From Chlorobaculum thiosulfatiphilum (GTDB taxonomy: Bacteria; Bacteroidota; Chlorobiia; Chlorobiales; Chlorobiaceae), in NCBI RefSeq assembly GCF_006265165.1, contig NZ_VDCH01000007.1, positions 1-64,000 on the forward strand: a DNA stretch of 64,000 nt, written 5' to 3'. Both the position numbers and the translations under genes were made by a program. The notes beneath the pieces are model-generated. The model was not told the DNA's origin. It saw only the letters and a program-made list of their open reading frames with translations, and did no database searches. Shown piece by piece: positions 27,005 to 36,669 of this stretch (position 1 is its first letter; every line of letters starts with the position of its first letter).

Positions 27005-28444
27005 TCAACTGATAAAGCGTGAAAAGCCCTGGAAGGAGGGCGAAGGAAGGAAGCGGGTCTTCGGCATGTCGAGCCGCGGCTCCTCGAACGAGCCGTTCGC
27101 CTGTTTCGCGCTGAACGCCGCTTCGCCCTTGAGCAACATGCTGACGATGCCGCCGCCGAAAACCATGTACACCGGATTGACCATGGCGTTCAGCAGGCTG
27201 TCGATCATGTAGAGTGACAGAAACACGATCATCACCGTGGGCGCGCCCCGGTTTTTCTCGCTCCAGCGCTCCGGATCGCTTCGCATGAGGTAGAAGATCA
27301 CCGGCGTCTGCACGGCGAACATCAGGGCCATCAGGCCGAAGATGCCGTTCTGGCCGAGGGTGATGATCCAGAGTCCGTCGGTGATGCTGATGTCTTTGCC
27401 GTATTCGTCGTACACGCGCGAGCGGCCGTATCCGCCCCAGCCGAACACCGTGCCCTCCATCGCTTTCTTGATGAGAATCGCTTCGTTGTCGAAACGGAAC
27501 TGGAGCGATTGGGCGCGTGTCGGGCTGAACTTTTCCGCCACGAAGCCGGACAGATTCGTGCCGTCCCAGATGCCGGTTGTGCGTGTATAGACGTACAGAT
27601 GGGGCGCGGAGAGCAGCAAAATGACGAGCCAGATGTTCTTCATCTTGCTCGACAGAAAGACGAACATCAGCCCGAGAAAAATCAGGAAAATCGCTCCGTA
27701 CGATTTCATCATGAGAAAGGTAACGCCAAGCCCGAGAAGCAGATAGAGCGACGGCAGCCGCAGGATTTTTTCTGGCAGCTCTTTGGTGTAGAAGAGCCAT
27801 GCGCCGAGAAAGAGCGCGAGACCCATCCAGGTGGCGGTCATGAGGCCGTGATCCATATAGACCATCGGCCTGAATCCGCCGCCATCCCGGAGGGTCTGGA
27901 GGAAGTTGTGCTGGTGAAATCCGTAGGTCAGCCGGTGGAGCTGCGGACTCATGACGAGTTCGAACCAGCAGAAGGGGATGTAGATCACCGCGCCAATGAA
28001 AATTGCCGTGCCGAAGAGCTTCAGCCCGTCGGTGTCACTGAAAAATACTCTGCCGATGTAGTACGGTACGCCCCAGGTGATGCTCTGGTACATGGTTTGG
28101 GAGAGGCCGTCATAGACGCCGAGGTCGTTGAATGCCGAGGAGAAAAATGGCGCGATGCACCAGGCGAGCATCGGCAGATCGATCAGGCCGAAACTGAACT
28201 CCTGGAACCGCTCCTTGTCGAATTTCCACGCCCAGAACAGAATGACCATGCAGGTGGCGGTCAGCTTGCTGTAGGACGGAATGCCCTTGAGCTTGAATCC
28301 GGCGACAGGCAGGAACATCCAGCCGGCGACAAAGGCGATGGCGACGGCCGTCCGCGCGTCGAAGCGCTTGAAGATCGCCCTGACAATCGGAATCCAGCCG
28401 AACAGGGCGACGGCCACCATGATATTTCCTTCGCCTTCATGCAT
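27005..28444 (-). CDS. O-antigen ligase/polymerase-like membrane protein
   Basis: A 479-residue polytopic membrane protein with about ten or more hydrophobic segments. It contains a large loop before the last segments with GWGGYGRSRVYDEYGK and ISITDGLWIITLGQNGIFGL. That arrangement matches Wzy/WaaL-type polymerases and ligases, which join lipid-linked repeats at the periplasmic face. The first in-frame ATG is at 28444; a second at residue 9 is possible. No other Wzy candidate is in the cluster, so this is probably the polymerase. Confidence 0.78.
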   Translation of the reverse strand: MHEGEGNIMVAVALFGWIPIVRAIFKRFDARTAVAIAFVAGWMFLPVAGFKLKGIPSYSKLTATCMVILFWAWKFDKERFQEFSFGLIDLPMLAWCIAPFFSSAFNDLGVYDGLSQTMYQSITWGVPYYIGRVFFSDTDGLKLFGTAIFIGAVIYIPFCWFELVMSPQLHRLTYGFHQHNFLQTLRDGGGFRPMVYMDHGLMTATWMGLALFLGAWLFYTKELPEKILRLPSLYLLLGLGVTFLMMKSYGAIFLIFLGLMFVFLSSKMKNIWLVILLLSAPHLYVYTRTTGIWDGTNLSGFVAEKFSPTRAQSLQFRFDNEAILIKKAMEGTVFGWGGYGRSRVYDEYGKDISITDGLWIITLGQNGIFGLMALMFAVQTPVIFYLMRSDPERWSEKNRGAPTVMIVFLSLYMIDSLLNAMVNPVYMVFGGGIVSMLLKGEAAFSAKQANGSFEEPRLDMPKTRFLPSPSFQGFSRFIS

Positions 28445-28553
28445 GAGGATGACGTCCGTTTTGCCGTTGTCCGGGAGCCGGGAGGGCGCTCGTCCACAAT
28501 GTGTTTTTCTGCCGTTTCATGGCGTTGATGCTCCGGCGATCACTTCCACAACC

Positions 28554-29084
28554 TCAGTTCTTGTTCGGCGCAACGATCCGCGCCGGAATGCCGACGGCGG
28601 TGGCGTGCGCGGGCACGTCGCAGAGCACGACGGCGTTCGCGCCTATGAGGGCGTGGTCGCCGATCGTGACGCCGCCGAGAATCTTCGCGCCCGCGCCAAT
28701 ATCGACGTGACCGCCGATTTTCGGCGCGCCGGGCTTGCGTCCGCCCATGCCGATCGTCACCTGCTGGAAGAAGAGGCAGTTCGGGCCTATCCGCGCATCC
28801 GGGTGAACGACCACGCCGTTCGGGTGGGGCAGGAGCAGCCCGCCGCCAATCTTCGAGTCGAGCGGAATGTCCGCGCCGCTGACGGCGCTCCAGATGCGGT
28901 GCCGCAGCACCACGAACGGGCGCACGGCGCGAGCCGCGATGCCGCCCTTTGCCTTCAGCCGCTGATAGCGTCGGAGCGCCGCGAGCAGCTTTTTCGACGG
29001 TTCGTAGCGCCCCGGAATTGGCGCTTCGCGGCTCCAGTCCGGCTCGGTCGCCGAAATCGGCGCACTGTTTGGTTCCGGCTTCAT
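28554..29084 (-). CDS. Hexapeptide-repeat O-acyltransferase (serine acetyltransferase-like)
   Basis: A 176-residue left-handed beta-helix protein. Repeats run through IPLDSKIGGGLLLPHPNGVV, VHPDARIGPNCLFFQQVTIG and HVDIGAGAKILGGVTIGDHA, ending in VGIPARIV, which is typical of serine/sugar O-acetyltransferases. The ATG at 29084 is chosen because the longer frame runs into the upstream GT4 gene. It probably decorates the polysaccharide with acetyl groups. Confidence 0.85.
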   Translation of the reverse strand: MKPEPNSAPISATEPDWSREAPIPGRYEPSKKLLAALRRYQRLKAKGGIAARAVRPFVVLRHRIWSAVSGADIPLDSKIGGGLLLPHPNGVVVHPDARIGPNCLFFQQVTIGMGGRKPGAPKIGGHVDIGAGAKILGGVTIGDHALIGANAVVLCDVPAHATAVGIPARIVAPNKN

Positions 29085-29103
29085 CGTTGTGTGCAGCCGG
29101 TCG

Positions 29104-30243
29104 TCATTTCCAAAGCTCCGGGTAACGCGCTTCGAGCAGTCCGGCGCGGCGGGCTGCCACCTCCTTCCAGGTGAACTCCGCCGCACGCTGGCGGGCGTTG
29201 CGCCCCATCTCCGCTCTCTTCTCGCGATTTTCCGCCATCTCCGTCATCGCCGCCGCCCAGGCATCGACGTCGAAATCGGGTAGCACGACGCCATCGACGC
29301 CGTCCCGCACGATTGCGCCCGCGCCCATCGCCGTGACGAGCGGCGGAATGCCGTGCGCCATCGCTTCGTAAGTCACCATCGGCCCGCCCTCTTCGAGGCT
29401 CGGAAAGACGAAGAGATCGGCCCGGCGATAGACCTCGCCAATATCCTTCGTGTAGGCGATGTGCTCGATGTTGGGCGTGTCCCGATGCCGCTCCATCGCC
29501 GCTTCGATGTCCGAATAGACGCCGCCGCAGAGCAGCAGTTTGCCCCGGATTTTGGCTTTTTTCCACGCTTCGAGCAGCAGCAACACACCCTTGCGGATGC
29601 AGAGGGTTCCGGTGAAAAGGAAAACCGGCTCCGGGTTTTCCCTGCGTGGCGCGTCGATCGACGGAAAGCGTTCGGGCGCCCAGCCGTAGCTGGTTTGTAT
29701 CAGCTTCCCGTCCGGCACGCCGTTGTCGAGCATCGATTTTCTCACCATCGGACTCGGGCAAAACACTGCGTCCGCGAGTTCGAGCTTGCGGTTCTCCTCG
29801 GCGATCTGGCTGTCCGAAAAGGTCTCCGGAACCGCTTCGTTCCAGTGCTCGCAGGCGGAGAGAATAATCCGGCGCGAGGTCGCCCGGTGGCAGTTGATTC
29901 GTTCGAGAACGATTTTCGCGCCGCGCTCACGGAAGCGCTCGAAGATGTCGAGCGACAGCCCGGCCCAGAGATAGACCGGCGACGAGGCGCTTTCCTTGCG
30001 GAAAAAGTGCGCTTCGGTCATCTGCTTCGGCTGCACCCGATCTCCCAGTTTATAGACGATTCCTTTCCTGATGCCTTTCAGGGCCGGATCGAGCCACGGA
30101 AACGCGAAGGCGTCGTCGGCGCTGGCCACGGTGAGCGTCGATTGCCGTCCCGATTCGTTCCAGTAGCGGCACAGCGAGAGCGGCACGTGGCTGTTGCCGA
30201 GGTTCGAGGCGTGGTAGCCGAACAGAACCGGCAGGTGTTTCAT
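29104..30243 (-). CDS. Glycosyltransferase family 4
   Basis: A 379-residue GT-B enzyme. The C-terminal domain carries FLFTGTLCIRKGVLLLLEAW and the nucleotide-sugar contact region FVFPSLEEGGPMVTYEAMA (EX7E). The N-terminal domain begins VLFGYHASNLGNSHVPLS. It starts 7 bp after the chain-length/kinase-like gene and is followed by the acetyltransferase. It probably adds one sugar of the repeat unit; the sugar is unknown. Confidence 0.88.
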   Translation of the reverse strand: MKHLPVLFGYHASNLGNSHVPLSLCRYWNESGRQSTLTVASADDAFAFPWLDPALKGIRKGIVYKLGDRVQPKQMTEAHFFRKESASSPVYLWAGLSLDIFERFRERGAKIVLERINCHRATSRRIILSACEHWNEAVPETFSDSQIAEENRKLELADAVFCPSPMVRKSMLDNGVPDGKLIQTSYGWAPERFPSIDAPRRENPEPVFLFTGTLCIRKGVLLLLEAWKKAKIRGKLLLCGGVYSDIEAAMERHRDTPNIEHIAYTKDIGEVYRRADLFVFPSLEEGGPMVTYEAMAHGIPPLVTAMGAGAIVRDGVDGVVLPDFDVDAWAAAMTEMAENREKRAEMGRNARQRAAEFTWKEVAARRAGLLEARYPELWK

Positions 30244-30250
30244 TGCGGTG

Positions 30251-32548
30251 TCACTGATTTGAGCGTTGTCTGTTGCCGGATGGCCCCGATTTGTTCGGCC
30301 TGGCCGCTTTTTTGACCAGCGAGAATGCGCTGTCGATGAGGTCGAACAGGCGGCGTCCCGACGGCAGATTCAGAATGATCGCTTCGAGCTTTTCGATGCC
30401 GATTTTGTCGAGGAACTCCGGAGGCTTTTCGAGCAGCTTGTCGATCTTCGAGCTTTTTGCCTGGCCGCCCCAGTTCAGGATCGGCATGATCGCCGGAACC
30501 TCCAGCCGCACGAACACCTCGGCGGCGGCCCGCAGGTCGCGGTACATCGTGCTTTCGCCAAGCGCGACGAGCGTGACGATATCGGCATGGAGCGCCAGAT
30601 TTTCGGTCAGGTTGCTCTCCAGCACCGGGGGAGCGTCGATGCAGATAAAATCGTACTGTTCCCGGAGACCGGCGAGTATTCCGGGCAGGCGCTGTTGCGG
30701 CGTAAATCCTGCCACCGCATTTCCGTTGTAGAGCGTGTCGGGCGACCCTTCGCCGCCGCTGACGATCAGTTCTTCGGGCGATTTCGCACCCGCCAGCAGC
30801 TCCCGAACTCCAGCGGGTTCATTGCCGAGTCCGTCGAGTTCGGCAAGCGTCGGCGCATTGGCGGCGGCCTCGATCAGCAGCACCTTCGGCGCGAGCGAAC
30901 TCAACGCCTGCGCGCAGTTCCCGGCGAGCGAGGTCACGCCGCTTTGCCGCTCGACGCCGCTGAAGAGAATGATCTTCGAGCCACTCTGCCGGTTTTCGTG
31001 AACGAGCTTCACCGCGAGGCTTCGTATCGCCTGCGCGGCGGGGTCGGTGGGCGCAAGTTCGAGAAGCTTGTGGAACGGCTTCTCTTCGGCGGATTCGGCA
31101 ATTTCTTTTGCTGGAGGATAGCCAAGCGCCGCCTTTATATCTTCCTTTCGCCGGATACGGTTGTCGAGAAAATCGACCGCTGCGAACAGTACGCCGACCG
31201 AGCTGAACGAGAGGGCGAAAAAGACCAGCATCAGCTTTTTGGTATTGGAACCCGCCGGGCTTTCGGGTTCACGGGCAAGCGACTCGATGGCGACGTGCAG
31301 CGGCGCTTTGCCTTCGAGTTCGAGTTCGTGGATGCGGGTGTCGATCTGCTCGAGCAGGTCGCGCTTGTGCTTCAGCGACGATTTGAGCGCCTCGCCGAGG
31401 TGCAGGCCGAGCGAGATGCGCACCGACTCCTGCCGGGTCTTGTCCAGCTCGTCGAGCAGCTCTTCTTCGGTGCTTTTGGCTTTTTCCGCCTTGTTTTTGC
31501 TCAGGATCAGCTCCCGCTTCTGCTCGTAATCGCGCTTGCCATAGACGATCATTTTCGCGGAGTTGCGCACCTCGTTCTGCAACTTTTTCTCGTAGTCGCG
31601 CATGGCCTTCATGCGCTGCTCGACGTAGATGCGGTCGGGGTTGTTCTGCGTCAGGCCGTCGGTGGTGCTCCGGAGCTGCTGCTGCTGCTGGTAGGTCCAC
31701 GAGCTGGTGGAGTGGAGGGATTGATCCCCCATCACCCGCTCCTCGACCATGGGATCGAGGCTCAGTTTTTTGAGTTGCTGGCTGTTTGTTTCGGTCTCTT
31801 TCAACTGGTTTTCCGAAGAGACTCTTTCCGTGAAGGCGTTGACCGCGGCCTGCTGAAGCTCGTCAGCCCTTTTGCTGGCCCTGTTGTTGTCTTCACCGAA
31901 ATCAGCCGTCGAAATGTCCTTGGTGAGCAGGTTGAGTTTCTCCTCGATGCCAGCGATGTCGTTGGTCAGGGCCTGCTGTTCGTTTTTGAGATAGACCAGC
32001 CGCTCGTTATCCTGCATTTCGTTGCCTCGTCTCACCTTGTCGAGGTAAACGCGCATGAGTGTGTTGATGAGCGGCGCAAGCCCCTTTTTCTTCGGGCCGG
32101 AAACGCCGATGTCGATCAGGTGCGTGCCTGGCACTGGGTTGACCTTGATGATGATTCCGGCGATTTCAGCGCAGGTTGCCGAAGGAAGGTTCGGCGGAAA
32201 GATTGCGTTTCGCTGATCGGGAGTGAGTTTTTCGACCGTAGCTTTGAGCACATCGAAGCCCAGGATTCGCTTGGCCTGCGTGTTGGAGTAATCGGAGTAG
32301 TAGTTCATGATCGACGGGTCTTCGGACTTGGTGATGACCGAGGGGATGACCGGGTCGATTCTCATGAGGGAGTGAACCTCGTAATTGGGTTTGCTGATGA
32401 GCAGCACGAGCGGCACCGTGAGCGTGAACAGGAACGCGCCGATCACGAGCGCGAACAGGCCGTATCGCTTGATGAAGCCGACGATGTCGATCGGTTTGTT
32501 CGGTTTGCCGAACGGCAGCGCCTCTTTCGGTGCGTTTTCCTTGATCAT
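30251..32548 (-). CDS. Wzz/GumC chain-length protein fused to a degenerate tyrosine-kinase domain
   Basis: A 765-residue inner-membrane protein. Membrane segment 1 (about 28-52) and segment 2 (about 435-460) bracket a long periplasmic, coiled-coil-rich Wzz region (about 60-430). The cytoplasmic C-terminus has the BY-kinase (CpsD/Wzc) fold with FICIDAPPVLE as Walker B. The Walker A position reads SGVERQSGVTSLAGN, with no Lys-Ser/Thr, and no tyrosine-rich tail is present. The domain is probably inactive as a kinase. It overlaps the flippase gene by 4 bp. Confidence 0.87.
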   Translation of the reverse strand: MIKENAPKEALPFGKPNKPIDIVGFIKRYGLFALVIGAFLFTLTVPLVLLISKPNYEVHSLMRIDPVIPSVITKSEDPSIMNYYSDYSNTQAKRILGFDVLKATVEKLTPDQRNAIFPPNLPSATCAEIAGIIIKVNPVPGTHLIDIGVSGPKKKGLAPLINTLMRVYLDKVRRGNEMQDNERLVYLKNEQQALTNDIAGIEEKLNLLTKDISTADFGEDNNRASKRADELQQAAVNAFTERVSSENQLKETETNSQQLKKLSLDPMVEERVMGDQSLHSTSSWTYQQQQQLRSTTDGLTQNNPDRIYVEQRMKAMRDYEKKLQNEVRNSAKMIVYGKRDYEQKRELILSKNKAEKAKSTEEELLDELDKTRQESVRISLGLHLGEALKSSLKHKRDLLEQIDTRIHELELEGKAPLHVAIESLAREPESPAGSNTKKLMLVFFALSFSSVGVLFAAVDFLDNRIRRKEDIKAALGYPPAKEIAESAEEKPFHKLLELAPTDPAAQAIRSLAVKLVHENRQSGSKIILFSGVERQSGVTSLAGNCAQALSSLAPKVLLIEAAANAPTLAELDGLGNEPAGVRELLAGAKSPEELIVSGGEGSPDTLYNGNAVAGFTPQQRLPGILAGLREQYDFICIDAPPVLESNLTENLALHADIVTLVALGESTMYRDLRAAAEVFVRLEVPAIMPILNWGGQAKSSKIDKLLEKPPEFLDKIGIEKLEAIILNLPSGRRLFDLIDSAFSLVKKAARPNKSGPSGNRQRSNQ

Positions 32549-34296
32549 GCCGATCCTTTTTTCAGTGGCAGCAGTTCGAACGCTTTGCTTTTTTCAGCCT
32601 CGTCGAGCACGAATTTCCACAACAGTCCGGCGCTCGACAGCACAAAGAACGTACCGCACGCGACAATCTGGAGCATCAGATTCAGCCGTCCGGTTTGCGG
32701 CCAGAGCGTGGAGATGGTGAAAATCAGCACTCCCGGAACAATCGGAATCAGGGCTGGCAGTACGCTGTGGGTAACAAATTCGCCCGTGCGGATGGCGAAG
32801 GTGCCGTTGCTGCGCCAGATGAGGAAGAGCGTGCTGGCCGACATGCTCGCGGCGATGGCCGCAGCGGCGCCGGTGAGTCCCCAGACGGTCGTTCCGGCGG
32901 GAATCCAGAGCACCATGAGCAGCGTCTGCGCCAGCATGTATTCGAGCTCGCGCCCGTTGCGATCGATTCCCCTGAAGAGCAGCGTGACCGGGCCGGTGCA
33001 GAGCTGGATCGAGTAGGCGATGGAGAGAAAGATCATGACTTCGGCGGCGCCGGGATACTTCGTGCCGACCCAGACGTCGATGAGCGGGCGGGCCATGGCG
33101 ATGAGAAAGCCGAACAAGAGCGAGTTGATGATATTGGTGAAGCGGATGCCGTCGAGGTAGAGTTTTTTCAGCTCGTCGCTATCGAGGCGGTTTTCGGTTT
33201 TGAACGAACGGTCGAGCATCGCGAGCAGCACCGCGCCCGCTCCGGCGGCGACAAGCGCGGCTATCCAGCTATTGACGGGCAACAAGGCGCGCACCCGGTC
33301 GAGAAAGGCTATCGGCGCGCTCGCCAGCGCAACGGAGGCCAGCGCGACCATGAGATAGGTGACGGCGCGCTCGGCGGGAGTTTTCCACTTGTCTCCCGTC
33401 CAGTTCCCTTCGAGATGCGCCGCCGTCGAGAGGAACGGCCCGAAGGCCGACGAGGAGATTCCGCCCGCCGCCGAAGGGAGCTTTCGCCCGATTTCGAACA
33501 AACCTCCGGCGGCAAGTCCCGAAATGGCGGTGATGAAGAGTCGGTCGATGGCGGTCAGGAAGATGCCGAGCATTCCGAGCACCTGCACCTTGCCGCCGAA
33601 GCCGAAAAAGTGCCGCAGGTGCTCGCGGCTGAAAAGCCGCAGCGAGACGCGCAGCGACGGCAGCAGCGATTTGGCGATGAACCAGCAGCCGAGCGTTTCG
33701 AGCACGAGCCGCAGCGCGTAGGCGTAGAGCAGTCCTTTCACTCCGGAGCCAAGCGCGAGAAAGCCGATGATCGCGCCGATTTCGATCAGTCCGGCGACCG
33801 TGGTGACCATTCTTTCCTTGGCGAATTCGTGCATTCCGTTGATGATGAAGCGGAAGCCGCCGAGGACGAGTTCGATGCTGAAGACGATCGCCGTGCCGAG
33901 AATCAGCGTCGTGGCCACCGCCCGCTGCGCCGCTTCGATGTTGAAGCGCACCATCAGGAATGGCATCGAGAAATAGAGGCCCGCGTAAAAGAGCGAGCAG
34001 AACAGAAACATGTAGGCCACGCCGGTCGAGAGCAGGCGGCTGATCTCCTGTTCCCGTCCCTCGGCCAGGTAACGCGCCGCATAGCGGATATAGGTGCTGT
34101 TGACGCCGAAACCGCCCATGCCCGCGTAGGAGAGGATGATGAAGCAGAGCGACCAGAGGCCGAACTCGCTCAAGGAGAGGTAGTGCAGGATGAAGGGCGT
34201 CAGCAGCAGTCGGCTGAGCATATAGACGAGGGTCGCCATGATGCCCGATACTGCATTGCTGACAAGCTTGTTCTGCGCGTTTTCCTTATGGATCAT
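32545..34296 (-). CDS. Wzx-like polysaccharide flippase
   Basis: A 583-residue protein with about 12-14 hydrophobic segments, including the N-terminal VSGIMATLVYMLSRLLLTPF, typical of the MOP/polysaccharide-transporter family. It would flip lipid-linked oligosaccharide across the inner membrane. It is longer than most Wzx proteins because of a loop near residues 290-390 containing NWTGDKWKTPAERAV. It overlaps the downstream Wzz gene by 4 bp. A 254-bp gap with a REP-like element precedes it, so a promoter may lie there. Confidence 0.86.
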   Translation of the reverse strand: MIHKENAQNKLVSNAVSGIMATLVYMLSRLLLTPFILHYLSLSEFGLWSLCFIILSYAGMGGFGVNSTYIRYAARYLAEGREQEISRLLSTGVAYMFLFCSLFYAGLYFSMPFLMVRFNIEAAQRAVATTLILGTAIVFSIELVLGGFRFIINGMHEFAKERMVTTVAGLIEIGAIIGFLALGSGVKGLLYAYALRLVLETLGCWFIAKSLLPSLRVSLRLFSREHLRHFFGFGGKVQVLGMLGIFLTAIDRLFITAISGLAAGGLFEIGRKLPSAAGGISSSAFGPFLSTAAHLEGNWTGDKWKTPAERAVTYLMVALASVALASAPIAFLDRVRALLPVNSWIAALVAAGAGAVLLAMLDRSFKTENRLDSDELKKLYLDGIRFTNIINSLLFGFLIAMARPLIDVWVGTKYPGAAEVMIFLSIAYSIQLCTGPVTLLFRGIDRNGRELEYMLAQTLLMVLWIPAGTTVWGLTGAAAAIAASMSASTLFLIWRSNGTFAIRTGEFVTHSVLPALIPIVPGVLIFTISTLWPQTGRLNLMLQIVACGTFFVLSSAGLLWKFVLDEAEKSKAFELLPLKKGSA

Positions 34297-34396
34297 AGTG
34301 GGTAGTGGTGTGTCAAGGCAAAACAGGCGAATGATTGTGCCAGTCCAGTGTTTTTTGATTTCACCATGCCGGTCTGCACCTCCAGTGATGGAGACT

Positions 34397-34507
34397 CGTC
34401 ATCGCGAGTCCCGACCTGTCGCGACGTGGCGATCCATCGTTTACAGCCTTCGCTGAATCCACATGGATCGCCACATCGCGATGCTCCTCGCAATGACGGT
34501 GGATTCA
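34397..34507. repeat. REP-like interspersed palindromic element
   Basis: A left arm starting CGTCATCGCGAG (34397) and ending near GGCGATCCAT (34437) is imperfectly inverted in ATGGATCGCC...GCAATGACG (34463-34498). The right arm is also bracketed by GAATCCAC (34455-34462) and GTGGATTC (34499-34506). CGTCATTGCGAG...GGCGATCC palindromes are common dispersed repeats in many bacteria. It lies between the GT8 and flippase genes. Confidence 0.6.
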
Positions 34508-34550
34508 GAACTGTTTGCCATCGATACGAAAGCGGGATGGCTTTCGTGCG

Positions 34551-35465
34551 TCAACCGGCTTGTTTTTTCAGCACCTTCTTGATGGCTGCCTTGAAATTCT
34601 TCGGGATCATCGATTTCAACAGATGCAGCGGCCTCAAGTCGGAGTAGATGGCGCGCCGGTACGGCGTCATTTTCAGATACTTCCAGTAATAGCTTTTATA
34701 CGGGTGTCTGTTTTTGAAGTGCCAGGGCTTCGAGCCGGAGCTGTAGTGAATGACGACCGGTTTCGTCCGGGCCTCCTGAAGCTCCTTCTTGCCGAAGCAG
34801 TCGAACCGGCTTTCGAAATCAGCGTCGAACAGCGATGAAAACTGGTTGAACTTCAGCGGCGCCTTTTTCCATCTGCCGTTGATGACCGAATTGAGGCCAT
34901 CCTGATCGGGAAACCAGACGTCATCCGGGTGTTTTTCAATGAAGTCGATGATCTTTTTCTGGAGGTCGGTCTCTTTCCATTTTCTGAGATTGATGAGCAT
35001 CATCCCGGAGTTGAAATAGACCGCCGACTTGTCCATGCGCAATTTGTCGTGGCGGTCGAAACCGGGGTCTTCGATCGCGCCGACATAAGCGTCGCCGAGA
35101 TCGGTCTCGTACAGCTCACGGATCGAGCCGTTGACGACGATGTCCGAATCGAGGTAGAGCACCTTCTGTTCGTCGATGAGCGAGGGAATGAGCAGGCGGT
35201 AGTAGATGCCCTTCGGGTACATCGGGTGTTCGGTGGCCAGCGTGACGAAGAGGTCGTCCGAAACGGTGAGATGCCTGACCTCGCAGTCGTACCCTTTCAC
35301 GATCTCGCCGATGTTGCGCCGGTCTTTCGCCGTCATGCCGCTGCTGATGATATTGACGGTGAACGCCAGTTCTCGGTTGTTTACGAGCAGCGAAATCAGC
35401 GCGACGGAGAGGTGCTGGATGTAGTTCCTGTCGGAAGCGAAGACGATGTTGAGCCTCTCGTTCAT
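34551..35465 (-). CDS. Glycosyltransferase family 8
   Basis: A 304-residue GT-A enzyme. LNIVFASDRNYIQHLSVALI opens the fold, LYLDSDIVV contains the DxD metal motif, FNSGMMLINLRKW is the GT8 signature, and IHYSSGSKPWHF is the C-terminal family motif. It resembles LgtC/RfaJ-type galactosyl- or glucosyltransferases. The ATG at 35465 is chosen at the fold start and overlaps the stop of the upstream GT4 gene (ATGA). The tail is basic and helical, suggesting peripheral membrane binding. Confidence 0.9.
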   Translation of the reverse strand: MNERLNIVFASDRNYIQHLSVALISLLVNNRELAFTVNIISSGMTAKDRRNIGEIVKGYDCEVRHLTVSDDLFVTLATEHPMYPKGIYYRLLIPSLIDEQKVLYLDSDIVVNGSIRELYETDLGDAYVGAIEDPGFDRHDKLRMDKSAVYFNSGMMLINLRKWKETDLQKKIIDFIEKHPDDVWFPDQDGLNSVINGRWKKAPLKFNQFSSLFDADFESRFDCFGKKELQEARTKPVVIHYSSGSKPWHFKNRHPYKSYYWKYLKMTPYRRAIYSDLRPLHLLKSMIPKNFKAAIKKVLKKQAG

Positions 35466-36649
35466 GTGCGTTTCCGTCCGTTGGTTATGGAAAGCAGGTG
35501 GTCGATCCGGTTTTTGTAGGTGGTTTCGAAATCGTGCTGGCGACCGAAGCCAGCGGCGTTTCTCGACTTTTCGGCTATCTCCTCGCGAGCGAGATCGAGC
35601 CGCAGAATCATCCACGAGACCGCGTCGATGTCATCGGGCCGGACTCCCCAGCCGACCTCGGCAAGATCGAGAATGCCGCTGAATGCCTGGTTGCGGTAGC
35701 CGACGATCGGTACGCCGCAGGAGAGGGTTTCGAGGTACGTGCACGATGGATCGCTCTGGCGGTGCAGGGCGACGAAAAGATCGACCTTCTCCTTGAGGTC
35801 GGGCAGCAGTTGCCGGTGGAAGTCCACCGCTCCCTCCATCGTTACCAGCTCGTTCAGGTCGTTCCTTTCGATAGAGCGTTTCATCTCCGCTTCCAGGTCG
35901 CCCGCCCCGTAGATGGAGAGGTGGAACGGGAGATTCAGCTTTTTGAGCTTCAGGGCGAGCTGGACGAGGTGATCCGCGCCCTTCATGGCCACGAGCCGCC
36001 CGGAGAAGGCCAGCCGAAGCGGCTTTTTCTCCCTGAGCGTACAGAGGCGCGCTTCGAGTTCGGCGTCGCCGATGAGCTGCTCTTTCGAGACCCGCGTGTC
36101 GAAGTAGAGCAACCGGTTCGGTGTCTTCCGGTACTCATGGTAGGCAGGAGCGCCGTTGCACTGAAGCCCGTCGCAGCGTTTAAATGCCTTGCGCCGTTTG
36201 CGTTCGCCGAGCCGGAGGTAGAGGTACTGGCGGAGCCGCAGAACCGGATTTCGGGAGCTGAGCGCGGCTATCTGGTAGCGGGTTTCGGGGATGTACTCGA
36301 TGACATAGACGCATCTGACGCCCTTCTGTCGGCACAAGGCGGCGACATGGAGCTGGTCGTGGGCGTCGGCCGATGCCAGCACGACAGCGGCGTTGGCGAT
36401 GTGTTCGCCACCGGCGATTTTGTTCTCCCTGAGCACGATGCAGGTAAATGGCATGTCGCCGGGCGTTGCCTCGACGACGCCGAAATCCGGGAGCGGAGAG
36501 CTGCTTTGCGACATCACGCAGGTGATCGGCCCCGGCCAGAGTTCGGCATAGAGCAAGAGGCCGTCGTAAAATTTGCGGTCGAACCGCAGGGTTTCGCCCT
36601 GTTTCCAGACCGGCACGGAAGGAATGATGGTTAACGGCGGTTTCTGCAA
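35462..36649 (-). CDS. Glycosyltransferase family 4
   Basis: About 395 residues with a GT-B C-terminal domain: LRLAFSGRLVAMKGADHLVQ, FHLSIYGAGDLE and the donor-site region DPSCTYLETLSCGVPIVGY. No ATG lies between the wza stop and the conserved region. A TTG at 36649 is my preferred start; an ATG at 36742 would overlap wza by 73 bp and add an unrelated His-rich stretch. The stop overlaps the GT8 start. The N-terminus is uncertain but the family assignment is firm. Confidence 0.8.
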   Translation of the reverse strand: MQKPPLTIIPSVPVWKQGETLRFDRKFYDGLLLYAELWPGPITCVMSQSSSPLPDFGVVEATPGDMPFTCIVLRENKIAGGEHIANAAVVLASADAHDQLHVAALCRQKGVRCVYVIEYIPETRYQIAALSSRNPVLRLRQYLYLRLGERKRRKAFKRCDGLQCNGAPAYHEYRKTPNRLLYFDTRVSKEQLIGDAELEARLCTLREKKPLRLAFSGRLVAMKGADHLVQLALKLKKLNLPFHLSIYGAGDLEAEMKRSIERNDLNELVTMEGAVDFHRQLLPDLKEKVDLFVALHRQSDPSCTYLETLSCGVPIVGYRNQAFSGILDLAEVGWGVRPDDIDAVSWMILRLDLAREEIAEKSRNAAGFGRQHDFETTYKNRIDHLLSITNGRKRT

Positions 36650-36669
36650 TGTGCTTTTTATTAGTCTGA

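Noticed and set aside
30266-33016. 916-codon plus-strand open frame
   Set aside because: It is the antisense shadow of the Wzz-like gene and part of the flippase gene. The translation is Arg/Phe/Val-rich with no domain, and such shadows are common in GC-rich DNA.
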